DNA of 35,185 bases from Spirulina subsalsa FACHB-351. Lineage in GTDB: Bacteria > Cyanobacteriota > Cyanobacteriia > Cyanobacteriales > Spirulinaceae. Of this stretch, positions 17,368 through 25,250 are shown in pieces. The position numbers and the translations under genes are program-made. The stretch spans positions 1 to 35,185 of the forward strand of contig NZ_JAIHOM010000052.1 of assembly GCF_026130165.1 (NCBI RefSeq), given 5' to 3'. Numbering within the stretch: position 1 is the first letter of the stretch; the number at the start of each line of letters is the position of its first letter. A model generated the notes under the pieces. It did not search any database, was not told the origin of the DNA, and saw only the letters and a program-made list of their open reading frames with translations.

Positions 17368-17512
17368 AGGGCTTGCTGAATAACTCAGGGAGCGGGGGAG
17401 CAGGGGAGCGGGGGAGGAGGGGAGCAGGGGAGCAGGGGAGGAGGGGAGTCAGGAAGCAATTATCAATTATCAATTCTCAATTATCAATTATCAATTATCA
17501 ATTATCAATTCT
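17368..17512. repeat. 19-bp motif, G-rich octamer array and CAATTAT array (copy 2)
   Basis: AGGGCTTGCTGAATAACTC (17368-17386) starts 2 bp after the galT stop codon. It is followed by GGGGAGC/GGGGAGG-type octamers (the complement of GCTCCCCT) up to about 17450 and then eight 7-bp units of CAATTAT or CAATTCT (17457-17512). The block fills the gap between the convergent galT and GGDEF genes. Its many GGGG runs could form a G-quadruplex on the + strand. Confidence 0.8.
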
Positions 17513-17520
17513 CCTAGAGT

Positions 17521-18570
17521 CTAGGATTCAAAACATCTGACCTGATTTTTCCCTTCGGATTTAGCAATATAAAGGGCTTTATCAGCCTTATAAATTAAGT
17601 TTTCTATCCGAGATTGAGTATCTGGGATTTGAGTAGCTACTCCTAAACTTAGGGTGACATAGGGAACAACAGAAGAGGCACAATGGGGGATTTTAAGCTC
17701 AAAAACCGCTTGACGAAGGGTTTCCGCAACGTTAAAGGCTCCATTTTGATCGGTATTGGGTAGTAAAACAATAAACTCTTCACCGCCATAGCGGGCAATT
17801 AAATCATGGGAATGCTTAAGCTGCATTTTGAGACTATAGGCAACTTTGATTAAGCAATCATCTCCGGCTTGATGGCCATAGGTATCGTTGTAGGGTTTAA
17901 AGTTATCAATATCACATAAAATAATAGAACAGGGGGTTTTTTCTTTCAGCATTCTCCGCCATTCTAATGTCACAATGCTATCAAATTTTCGCCGATTAGC
18001 TATCCCGGTTAAACTATCATAATGTGCCATGTCTTTGAGTCTTTTGTTGGCGATTTGCAAGGCATTCTCAACGGCATGACGACGTAAAATTTCCGCTTCA
18101 TGTTCTTGAATTTTTTGCTGGAGCTTTTGATTTTTTTCTTGAAGTTCATCGACTAATTGGGCATAAGCCTTTTGTAAAAGCCTCAGTTGTAAATGAGTAG
18201 CAATTCTGGCCTGAACTTCGGCAATATGAAACGGTTTTGTAATATAATCAACTCCGCCAACAGCAAAAGCCTGTAGTTTCTGATCCACTTGATTATAAGC
18301 ACTTAAAAAGATGACCGGAATATCTTGGACTTTGGGCATTGTTTTAAGCTGTTGACAGACTTCATAGCCGTTCATTTTAGGTAAACCAATATCTAATAAA
18401 ATGAGATCGGGTATAGTCTTTTCAACGACTTTTAGTGCCATTTCGCCTGTAATGACTTTCCGAACTTTATAGCCTTGTTGCTCCAACATAGTCGCCAGCA
18501 GACGTAAGTTTTCTGGGGTATCATCAACGATTAGGATATCCGGCGGGTTTGTTGGCAAATGAGCGACCAT
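17521..18570 (-). CDS. Response regulator diguanylate cyclase (REC-GGDEF)
   Basis: The protein has 349 residues. The REC domain (about 10-128) has acidic pair DD 16-17, phospho-acceptor Asp60 in LLDIGLPKMNG, and Lys112 in TKPF. A linker coiled coil covers about 130-180, and the GGDEF domain about 182-349 (SLTGIANRR, CDIDNFKPYND, GGEEF 262-266). The catalytic motif is intact; the inhibitory RxxD position reads HSHD, so product inhibition at that site is unlikely. It makes c-di-GMP from two GTP when its receiver is phosphorylated, by analogy with PleD/WspR-type regulators. It lies 17 bp downstream of the hybrid histidine kinase on the same strand, which makes that kinase its probable partner. 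The coiled coil fits activation by dimerisation. Confidence 0.93.
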   Translation of the reverse strand: MVAHLPTNPPDILIVDDTPENLRLLATMLEQQGYKVRKVITGEMALKVVEKTIPDLILLDIGLPKMNGYEVCQQLKTMPKVQDIPVIFLSAYNQVDQKLQAFAVGGVDYITKPFHIAEVQARIATHLQLRLLQKAYAQLVDELQEKNQKLQQKIQEHEAEILRRHAVENALQIANKRLKDMAHYDSLTGIANRRKFDSIVTLEWRRMLKEKTPCSIILCDIDNFKPYNDTYGHQAGDDCLIKVAYSLKMQLKHSHDLIARYGGEEFIVLLPNTDQNGAFNVAETLRQAVFELKIPHCASSVVPYVTLSLGVATQIPDTQSRIENLIYKADKALYIAKSEGKNQVRCFES

Positions 18571-18587
18571 TAGAGGCTTCCCTTGAA

Positions 18588-21500
18588 TTAGGACGAGGGT
18601 CTATCAAATTGTTTTAAACTTTGAGCGGTGGCTTCGAGAATTTTCTCAAATTGAAAGTTTTTGACTAATATTTCTAAGCTGGCAGCTAGTGCTGAATTGG
18701 GGTAAGGAATGGCTTGAATCAAAGAAAAAATATGTTCTTCATCAGCAATGCTCACGGCTTCTTCAAATTGTTTGAGCCAAGGTTGTGGTTGTTGTTGGAG
18801 TTGGGCAATCCAAGCGTCAGATGAGGGCTGAACTTCGGCTAATTCTGGTTCTAGACTATTGTATTCTGAGGTCACAAGGGGGTTACTACTATAAGAATAT
18901 TCTACGCCTAAATGTTCTTGCATTTTGGCTAGAATTTGGTTTTTGAGGAAGGGTTTACTGAGAAAATCATCACATCCGGCATCTAGGACGGCTTGGCGTT
19001 GTTGTTCAAAGGCGCTGGCGGTGAGGGCGATAATTTTAACGGGGGGTTGAGTTTGGGGGGGGAGTTGGCGTTCTTGTAGGCGGATTTGTTGGGTGGCTTC
19101 GTAGCCGTCCATGACGGGCATCCGAATGTCCATCCAGATGAGATGGGGGTGCCAGGTTTGCCAGAGGGCGATCGCTTTTTCTCCATTTTCGGCCTCTTTA
19201 ATCTCGAATCCCAAGGGACTGAGTATAGAACGCAACAGATGACGATTCACGGCTATATCTTCCACAATTAAAATCCGCCATGAGGGTTGATGGGGGGCTA
19301 GGCCAATAATGGTTTGGGTTTCAGGTGGGGATAAATAGAGAGCCGAATTCACGGGCAGAACCAGAGAAAAGCGAAAACAGGTTTCTTGGGGAGGCGTTTC
19401 AGGACAGGGAACCAAGGTGGGAGGATGTTCCGGGCGAGATACCAGCCGCCAGTTGCGACTTTCAATTTCCATGTCACCCCCCATGAGTTCAATAAAACGG
19501 CGACTGATGGGCAAACCGAGTCCGGTTCCCTGTTGAGAGTTGCGTCCGACTTCGGTTTGCACGAATGGTTCAAAAATACTATTTAGTTCTTGAGGGGCGA
19601 TGCCGGGGCCGGTGTCAATGACGGAAAATTGGAGGGGGATGAGGTGGGGATCGGAACTGGGCAAGATTTTAACCCGCAGGGTAATATAACCCTGTTGGGT
19701 GAATTTACAACTATTACTGAGCAGATTCATGAGGATTTGTCGCAGTTTGCTGGCATCGCCGAGGAGAGACTGGGGTAGGTTGGGGGGGCGTTCGATGGTG
19801 AAGGTTAAGCCGTTGGTTTGGGCTTTGAGGTAGAACATACTGTGCAGGAGGTCGAGGAGTTCATGGAGGCTGAAGGGGGCGATATCTAGGGAGATTTGCC
19901 CGGCTTCCATTTTGGAGAGGTCGAGGATGTCGTTAATGAGGTCGAGGAGGTGTTCTCCGCTTTGTTGAATGATGCCGAGATACTCTTTTTGTTCGGGGTG
20001 GAGATTGGAGTCTTGATGGAGGATTTGGCTAAAACCGAGGATGGCGTTGAGGGGGGTGCGCAGTTCATGGCTCATGGTGGCGAGAAATTGGCTTTTAGCT
20101 AAGTTGGCGGCTTCGGCGGCTTCTTTGGCGGCTTGTAGGGCTTTTTCGCTGCGTTTGCGATCGCTAATATCCCGAATCATAAACAGAACCTCATCGTCCC
20201 CGCTCAGGGTGACGCGCACTTCTTCTTGATAGGTTTGTCCATTTAAAGCAAATTCCTGCTCGTAAATGCACATTTCCCGCTTACTGAGAACTTGGTTCAG
20301 GACTTGCAGATGTCGGGAGGCAATTTCTGGGGGAACAACATCCATCATGTGCCTACCAATGCGGTGATGGTCAAAGAGTTTGGGGGAATTTTTAGCCGCG
20401 ATAAAGTCTAAATAAATGCCACTGCGATGGACTCGGAACATCAGGTCAGGAATGGCTTCGATAATGGCTCGATAGCGGATTTCACTTTGTTGGAGCGCCC
20501 GGTCAAATTCTTGGAGTTGGTTTAACTGTTCTTGTAAGCGGTTTTGGAACTTGATGGTTTCGGTAATATCCGTATGGGAGCCAATCATGCGCACTACTTC
20601 CCCGGCAGCGTTTTTGATGTGAATGGCGCGGGAGAGGATATAAACAATAGATCCATCTTTGTGATAAAACCGTTGGGTCATCAGGAAGCGGGGGACTTTC
20701 CCTTGGTTGTAGTCTTCTACGAGACGTAAGGCTAAAACCCGATCTTCGGGCAGAATGACTTTTTCCCAACTCTCGAAGGTGTTGGGGAGTTCATGATCTA
20801 GGTAGCCGAGCATTTCTTTCCAACGGGGGGAGAAATAAATGGTCTGTTGCCTAAAGTCCCAATCCCAAAATCCATCATTTGAGGCTTCAATGACTAATTC
20901 TAAACGGAGGAGGGTTTGATGCAGTTGTTCCTCAATGCGTTCTCGCTGCTCAATTTCCCGTTGCAGTTGAAAGTTCTGCTCATCGAGATAGAGTTTCTGT
21001 TGTTTTTCTTGTTCTAACAGGGAGGCCTGGGCGATCGCAATCCCCAAACTGGCGGCCACCGACTCAATCAACTCAATATCCTCGTCATTCCACTCCCGGA
21101 AGATACAACACTGATGCAAGCAAATTAAACCGTTCGGTTGTCCATTGTAGGAGGTACGCACCACCAGCATGGATTTAATCTCTAAGTGCTGGCAGAGATC
21201 ATGATGGCCCAAAAACAGGGAATCCATGTAAACATTGGGGGTGGCAACGGCTGAATCTTGGGTTAAAACGGTCTGAACATGAGCATTCCCTTCTATGGGA
21301 ACCATAAAACCGGCTAGGGATTCATAGGGGCCGACAATATACTCCGCCACCAGAGGCAAGCAAGGCAGGGGATCGGGGTAGTAAGTATGAATCAAACAGC
21401 GATCCACCTGTAACACTTGGCCTAATTGTTCGGCGGCCGTGTTGAAAATGTGGTTCACATCCAAGCTGAGGCGGATTTTTTCGGTAATTTGGCGCAGTAA

Positions 21501-23225
21501 GACGGTGCGATTTAACTGTTTGGTCAGGGATTCTAAGGCTTCGCGACGGCGGGTAATATCGGAGTAAATGCCAATGTAGTGGGTGACTTTGCCCAATTGA
21601 TCTCGCACGGGAGCAATGGAACAATCATTCCAAAACATCGACCCATCTCGGCGATAATTGCGCAGGGTAACGCGGCATTCCCGGGCGTTGGCGAGGGCTT
21701 GCCAGAGTTGTCGAGCGCCTGCTTGTTGGGTGTCTTGATCTTGCAAAAACAGGAAATTGCGGCCGAGGACATCAGAAGAGATATAACCTGTGAGGGATTC
21801 AAAAGCAGGATTGACGTAAATGGCGGGATAGTCCCCTCCGGTGGCATCACTGATAATAATGCCATTGGGAGAGGCGGCGATCGCCCGTTCAAAAACCCGA
21901 AGCTTTTGTTCCCGTTGTTTACGGTCCCGAATATCTTCCACCACGGCGATTAAATAATCCGGTTCCCCGCTCTCGGTTTGTACTAACGACAGGGTGGTAT
22001 GTACCCAAATTTCCTCCCCTCGGGCTGTTTTATAGCGTTTTTCCCCGTTCAACGGTACTTGTTCCCCAGTCATCAAGACTTGAACCTGTTGTTTTGTAAT
22101 GGGGATATACTCATCGGCGATTAACTCATACCAATGTTTCCCTAATAACTGTTCTGGCGGCTCTTCTAATAACTCACACAGTTTAGAATTAACCTCCAAC
22201 AGCTGCCCCTCCAGACTAATCAACGCCATCCCCACCCCGGCCACTTCAAAGGTCGCCCGAAAGCGTTTTTCACTAGCTTGTAAGGCGGCGGCGGCTTCCT
22301 CTCGTTGGCGAATTTCGACCTCTAGGCGACTGTTGCGCTCTTGGAGCAATTTGAGGTTTTTGTCCTGTAAGTCCTCGACTTGAGCCTGTAAACTGGCAAT
22401 GATGTCATTCACATCATGGGGGTTCACCGCCTCCAAAACACTGGTCTGAGTGACCAGCCCCAATAATTCCCCCTCTTCCCCTACAATCACCACGCGCCGC
22501 ATCCCACGCCGACACATGGCCTCATGGACTGTCCAGAGGGAGGCATCGGGGGGGAGAGCAAAGACCGGAGAACTCATGACCTCCTTCGCTTTCACTTGAG
22601 AGAGATCCTGATTATGCCACTGGACTAAATCTCGTTCGGTGACGATGCCCACAGGAATTTTAACCGGGTGCTTCTGTCGCCGGACGGTTTTCACAATCAC
22701 CACACAACTGATCTGATGGCTACTCATTAAGGTGGCAATATTTAACAGGGAGGTGTGGGGGGCTGCATCAATGACTGAATGGGTCATCACCTCGTGAATT
22801 TGCCGAATGCGCAGGATATCTAGGGGCTGTAAAAACTGGCGCAAACTGGCTAAGGTGACAATGCCGTAGAGTTGGCCTCGGTCTAGAATGGGGAGGTGAC
22901 GGATGTGGTGGGATTGGAGAATTTTTAGGGTGGAGACTAAATCCTGTAAGTCGGAGAGTTCTGCGGTGATTAATTGCCGTGTCATGAGGTCAGACACGGT
23001 AATTTTTGACCCACTGAGGGGATGGGGAGGACGGGCTAAACATCGCACTATATCCCGTTCGGTGATAATGCCTTGTAAGTGACCTTGGTCTACGATTAGG
23101 GCATAACTGACGGGGGGCTGCCGTTGGCTCATGGCCGCAATGGTAGCTTGTAGGGAGGTGTTCGGTGCGATCGCTAAGGGAGCATGATCGACCCATGTTT
23201 TGCCTTCGGGAGCATCATCTACCAT
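18588..23225 (-). CDS. Multi-sensor hybrid histidine kinase (4xCBS-PAS-LOV-like PAS-GAF-PAS-PAS-HisKA-HATPase-REC)
   Basis: The frame codes for up to 1550 residues. Numbering here is from a GTG at 23240; the ATG at 23225 (residue 6) is equally plausible, and neither has a good Shine-Dalgarno. Domains: four CBS motifs (about 19-70, 82-140, 150-210, 218-273), coiled coil (280-325), PAS (325-440), a LOV-like PAS (450-563), GAF (580-750), two PAS domains (785-905, 930-1030), HisKA with phospho-acceptor His1058 in MSHELRTPLN, HATPase_c (NLLSNSCKF, DTGPGIA, GTGLGLP), and REC with Asp1371 in WMDIRMPVMDG and Lys in SKPF. No transmembrane segment is seen, so the protein is cytosolic. CBS pairs suggest adenosine-nucleotide sensing. 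The LOV-like domain has Phe496 where LOV has its reactive Cys. The partner is probably the REC-GGDEF gene 17 bp downstream. No Hpt domain is recognised in the about 110-residue tail. Confidence 0.93.
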   Translation of the reverse strand: MVDDAPEGKTWVDHAPLAIAPNTSLQATIAAMSQRQPPVSYALIVDQGHLQGIITERDIVRCLARPPHPLSGSKITVSDLMTRQLITAELSDLQDLVSTLKILQSHHIRHLPILDRGQLYGIVTLASLRQFLQPLDILRIRQIHEVMTHSVIDAAPHTSLLNIATLMSSHQISCVVIVKTVRRQKHPVKIPVGIVTERDLVQWHNQDLSQVKAKEVMSSPVFALPPDASLWTVHEAMCRRGMRRVVIVGEEGELLGLVTQTSVLEAVNPHDVNDIIASLQAQVEDLQDKNLKLLQERNSRLEVEIRQREEAAAALQASEKRFRATFEVAGVGMALISLEGQLLEVNSKLCELLEEPPEQLLGKHWYELIADEYIPITKQQVQVLMTGEQVPLNGEKRYKTARGEEIWVHTTLSLVQTESGEPDYLIAVVEDIRDRKQREQKLRVFERAIAASPNGIIISDATGGDYPAIYVNPAFESLTGYISSDVLGRNFLFLQDQDTQQAGARQLWQALANARECRVTLRNYRRDGSMFWNDCSIAPVRDQLGKVTHYIGIYSDITRRREALESLTKQLNRTVLLRQITEKIRLSLDVNHIFNTAAEQLGQVLQVDRCLIHTYYPDPLPCLPLVAEYIVGPYESLAGFMVPIEGNAHVQTVLTQDSAVATPNVYMDSLFLGHHDLCQHLEIKSMLVVRTSYNGQPNGLICLHQCCIFREWNDEDIELIESVAASLGIAIAQASLLEQEKQQKLYLDEQNFQLQREIEQRERIEEQLHQTLLRLELVIEASNDGFWDWDFRQQTIYFSPRWKEMLGYLDHELPNTFESWEKVILPEDRVLALRLVEDYNQGKVPRFLMTQRFYHKDGSIVYILSRAIHIKNAAGEVVRMIGSHTDITETIKFQNRLQEQLNQLQEFDRALQQSEIRYRAIIEAIPDLMFRVHRSGIYLDFIAAKNSPKLFDHHRIGRHMMDVVPPEIASRHLQVLNQVLSKREMCIYEQEFALNGQTYQEEVRVTLSGDDEVLFMIRDISDRKRSEKALQAAKEAAEAANLAKSQFLATMSHELRTPLNAILGFSQILHQDSNLHPEQKEYLGIIQQSGEHLLDLINDILDLSKMEAGQISLDIAPFSLHELLDLLHSMFYLKAQTNGLTFTIERPPNLPQSLLGDASKLRQILMNLLSNSCKFTQQGYITLRVKILPSSDPHLIPLQFSVIDTGPGIAPQELNSIFEPFVQTEVGRNSQQGTGLGLPISRRFIELMGGDMEIESRNWRLVSRPEHPPTLVPCPETPPQETCFRFSLVLPVNSALYLSPPETQTIIGLAPHQPSWRILIVEDIAVNRHLLRSILSPLGFEIKEAENGEKAIALWQTWHPHLIWMDIRMPVMDGYEATQQIRLQERQLPPQTQPPVKIIALTASAFEQQRQAVLDAGCDDFLSKPFLKNQILAKMQEHLGVEYSYSSNPLVTSEYNSLEPELAEVQPSSDAWIAQLQQQPQPWLKQFEEAVSIADEEHIFSLIQAIPYPNSALAASLEILVKNFQFEKILEATAQSLKQFDRPSS

Positions 23226-23248
23226 GATTTCAACTATCACGGGAATAG

Positions 23249-23370
23249 GGTTCGTAGTTGCGCTTGGGCGCCCAATCCGGTTCGTAGTTGCGCTTTAGCG
23301 CCCAATCCGGTTCGTAATTGCGCTTTAGCGCCCAATCCGGTTCGTAGTTGCGCTTTAGCGCCCAATCGGG
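23249..23370. repeat. Four tandem 30-bp repeats ahead of the kinase gene
   Basis: Units begin TTCGTAGTTGCGC at 23251, 23281, 23311 and 23341, exactly 30 bp apart. The last three contain GCGCTTTAGCGC, a perfect 4-bp stem around TTTA, and unit 1 has GCGCTTGGGCGC. There are no spacers, so this is not CRISPR. The array begins 10 bp upstream of the kinase's GTG start and lies in the 5' leader of that gene. A single copy lies at 25052-25090. Confidence 0.9.
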
Positions 23371-23476
23371 AGTCAAGATTGATTAGTCAGTGTTACCTAA
23401 TTATCATTGGTGCGCCAGAATTTCAAAGATTCCTTCTGTTACCGAAGTGATTAGACTTGACGCACCCTATTGACCG

Positions 23477-24904
23477 TTACGCTAAACGTTCCTCACTCCC
23501 TTGGTGAACCGTTTTCACCCACTTTAAGCGCTTAGGACGAATGGACATCCGCCCCGTCGTGGCTACCATGACCACAATCCAATGACACATATAGAGAGTG
23601 CCGCGTAAACTTTGCCCCCAATACCCCAACAACTGGGCAAAGGAGAAGCGAGAAGGGCGATTAATGCGAGATAACCCCATAGACATTCCTACAAAGGCAA
23701 AGGGTACCGTCAGGGCAGAGAGGGGGGCTAAAACAGAACCGTGATGGCGTAGGAGCATCATCATCACATCGGGGACTAAGGCCGTGGGGAAAATGTACTG
23801 GGTCATGACAAACATCAGCAAATCCAGAGTTTTCACAAAGCCCATCGGTTTCCGCACCATTAAGCGCCAGTAGTCTAAATAGCGTTGATAACCTCCTTCT
23901 GCCCAACGACTGCGTTGGTGCCAGAGGGCTTGGGGGCGGGTGACTCCCTCTTCATAAACGGCCGGGAAGAGACAAAAATCAATGTCCCAGTCGTCTAAAT
24001 GGAGGCGAATGGTTAAATCTAAATCATCGGTAATGGTTTCTTCATTCCAGCCCCCACAACTGGCTAAGGCTTTCCGACGGACAAATTGACCATTGCCCCT
24101 TAGTTCCCCGATGCCCCCAATGGCGACCCGTTGCTGTTGAAAATAACTATCTAGGGCCATTTCTGTGGCTTGGCCTTTGGTCCAGAAATTTAGAGCAGCA
24201 TTGGTGATGGCTTTGCGCACTTGCACCGCGCCCACATTTTCCGGTTGGAACATGGGTACGACACGACGTAAGATGTCTTCGGCTACCACGGCATCGGCAT
24301 CAAACACGCCGATGATGTCCCCTTGAGTTTGGGGTAGGACTTGATTGAGGGCGCCCGATTTGCCCCCTCCGGCATTGGGGGGACGATGGACAACCCGCAA
24401 TTGAGGATAGTCTAGGGCTAAAGCGTCTAAAAGTTCCGGTGTGCGATCGCTACTCGCATCATCAATCACCCAAACCTCATACTTGTCTTGGGGATAGTCC
24501 ACAGCGCACAAGGTTTGAACTAGGCGCCCAATGACAGCCTCTTCATTTTTAGCGGCCACGAGCAAGGATACTGTGGGAGCCGCGGCTAATTCTCCCTCGG
24601 TGAGGGGCAGAGGATCGGCGGCGGGTTTGGCTAAAATGAGCCGTAAGCAATAGACGGCCAAAATCCCCGTAACACTCAACACTAGCCAAGTCCCCCAAGC
24701 GACGAGGTGCAGAGCAATCACAATCCCCCAAATCATAATCAGGGTAAAGGCTGCTTTGCGCCGACGGCCTTCTAAACCGAGAAAGAAATCACTGTTAAAG
24801 TCTTCTTCGTCTTCTGCGGGATCAGACCATTCCGCCAACAGGGAGGTTAGGGGATCAAGTTCTAAATCGCTTTCTTCAGGGTTAGACCAAAAATTATCGG
24901 ACAT
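23477..24904 (-). CDS. Membrane glycosyltransferase family 2 (BcsA/PgaC-like core, no PilZ)
   Basis: The protein has 475 residues. An acidic N-terminus (1-45) is followed by two membrane helices (about 52-71 and 74-92). The GT-A catalytic domain (about 108-340) carries the processive GT2 signature: DD 148-149, DAD 202-204, TDD 292-294 and QRSRW 330-334. Several further helices make up 350-455. It polymerises or transfers a nucleotide-sugar at the inner membrane, with likely products an extracellular polysaccharide or a glycolipid; the substrate is unknown. Unlike BcsA there is no PilZ domain, so direct c-di-GMP control is not supported by the sequence. It lies 250 bp upstream of the hybrid kinase on the same strand, with a repeat array between them, so shared transcription is possible but not shown. 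Confidence 0.88.
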   Translation of the reverse strand: MSDNFWSNPEESDLELDPLTSLLAEWSDPAEDEEDFNSDFFLGLEGRRRKAAFTLIMIWGIVIALHLVAWGTWLVLSVTGILAVYCLRLILAKPAADPLPLTEGELAAAPTVSLLVAAKNEEAVIGRLVQTLCAVDYPQDKYEVWVIDDASSDRTPELLDALALDYPQLRVVHRPPNAGGGKSGALNQVLPQTQGDIIGVFDADAVVAEDILRRVVPMFQPENVGAVQVRKAITNAALNFWTKGQATEMALDSYFQQQRVAIGGIGELRGNGQFVRRKALASCGGWNEETITDDLDLTIRLHLDDWDIDFCLFPAVYEEGVTRPQALWHQRSRWAEGGYQRYLDYWRLMVRKPMGFVKTLDLLMFVMTQYIFPTALVPDVMMMLLRHHGSVLAPLSALTVPFAFVGMSMGLSRINRPSRFSFAQLLGYWGQSLRGTLYMCHWIVVMVATTGRMSIRPKRLKWVKTVHQGSEERLA

Positions 24905-25051
24905 AGCAGGTTCTTAAAGGGGTAAAGTGCCAAAATCGGAGACGGGGGCGTAAATCACCGAGGATACGCGGATATCTACTGTTTGCAATTCTAACGAATG
25001 CTGGGTCGATCCTCTTGGGAATGGTCAAAATCTCTGTCTTGGGGAATCGAG

Positions 25052-25185
25052 AATCCGGTTCGTAGTTGCGCTTGGGCGCCCAATCGGGAGTCGGGAGTCG
25101 AGAATTGGGAGTCGAAGAATCAAGAATTATTCCCTCTCCCCCGCTCCCCTGCTCCCCCGCTCCCCTGCTCCCCTGCTCCCCTTCC
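25052..25185. repeat. Single 30-bp repeat copy plus GCTCCCCT octamers
   Basis: The gap 24905-25250, between divergent genes, has no convincing coding sequence. It contains one copy of the 30-bp repeat found at 23249-23370 (GGTTCGTAGTTGCGCTT at 25058-25074, then GGGCGCCCAATCGGG). Degenerate GGGAGTCGAGAATT units follow, and then four to five GCTCCCCT/GCTCCCCC octamers (about 25138-25180). No clear promoter was identified for either flanking gene. Confidence 0.8.
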
Positions 25186-25250
25186 CTAGACTATCCCGAA
25201 ACGGATATACTTCTGGGGCAACCCTTAGTGAAATGGCGTGACGGTTTAGA

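Noticed and set aside
21579-21953. 124-residue rightward frame inside the hybrid kinase
   Set aside because: It is antisense to well-defined PAS domains, with no family resemblance or start signal.
23249-23370. CRISPR array
   Set aside because: Four 30-bp units abut with no spacers, and no cas genes are present.
23184-23450. Rightward frame with repeated peptide NPVRSCALAP
   Set aside because: It is a translation of the 30-bp intergenic repeat (30 is a multiple of 3, so the frame stays open). A similar fragment at 24998-25189 arises from the lone copy. No start signal or family support.
23477-24904. Cellulose synthase (BcsA) assignment
   Set aside because: It shares the processive GT2 motifs but is too short, lacks PilZ, and has no bcs partners nearby; only the GT2 level is supported.
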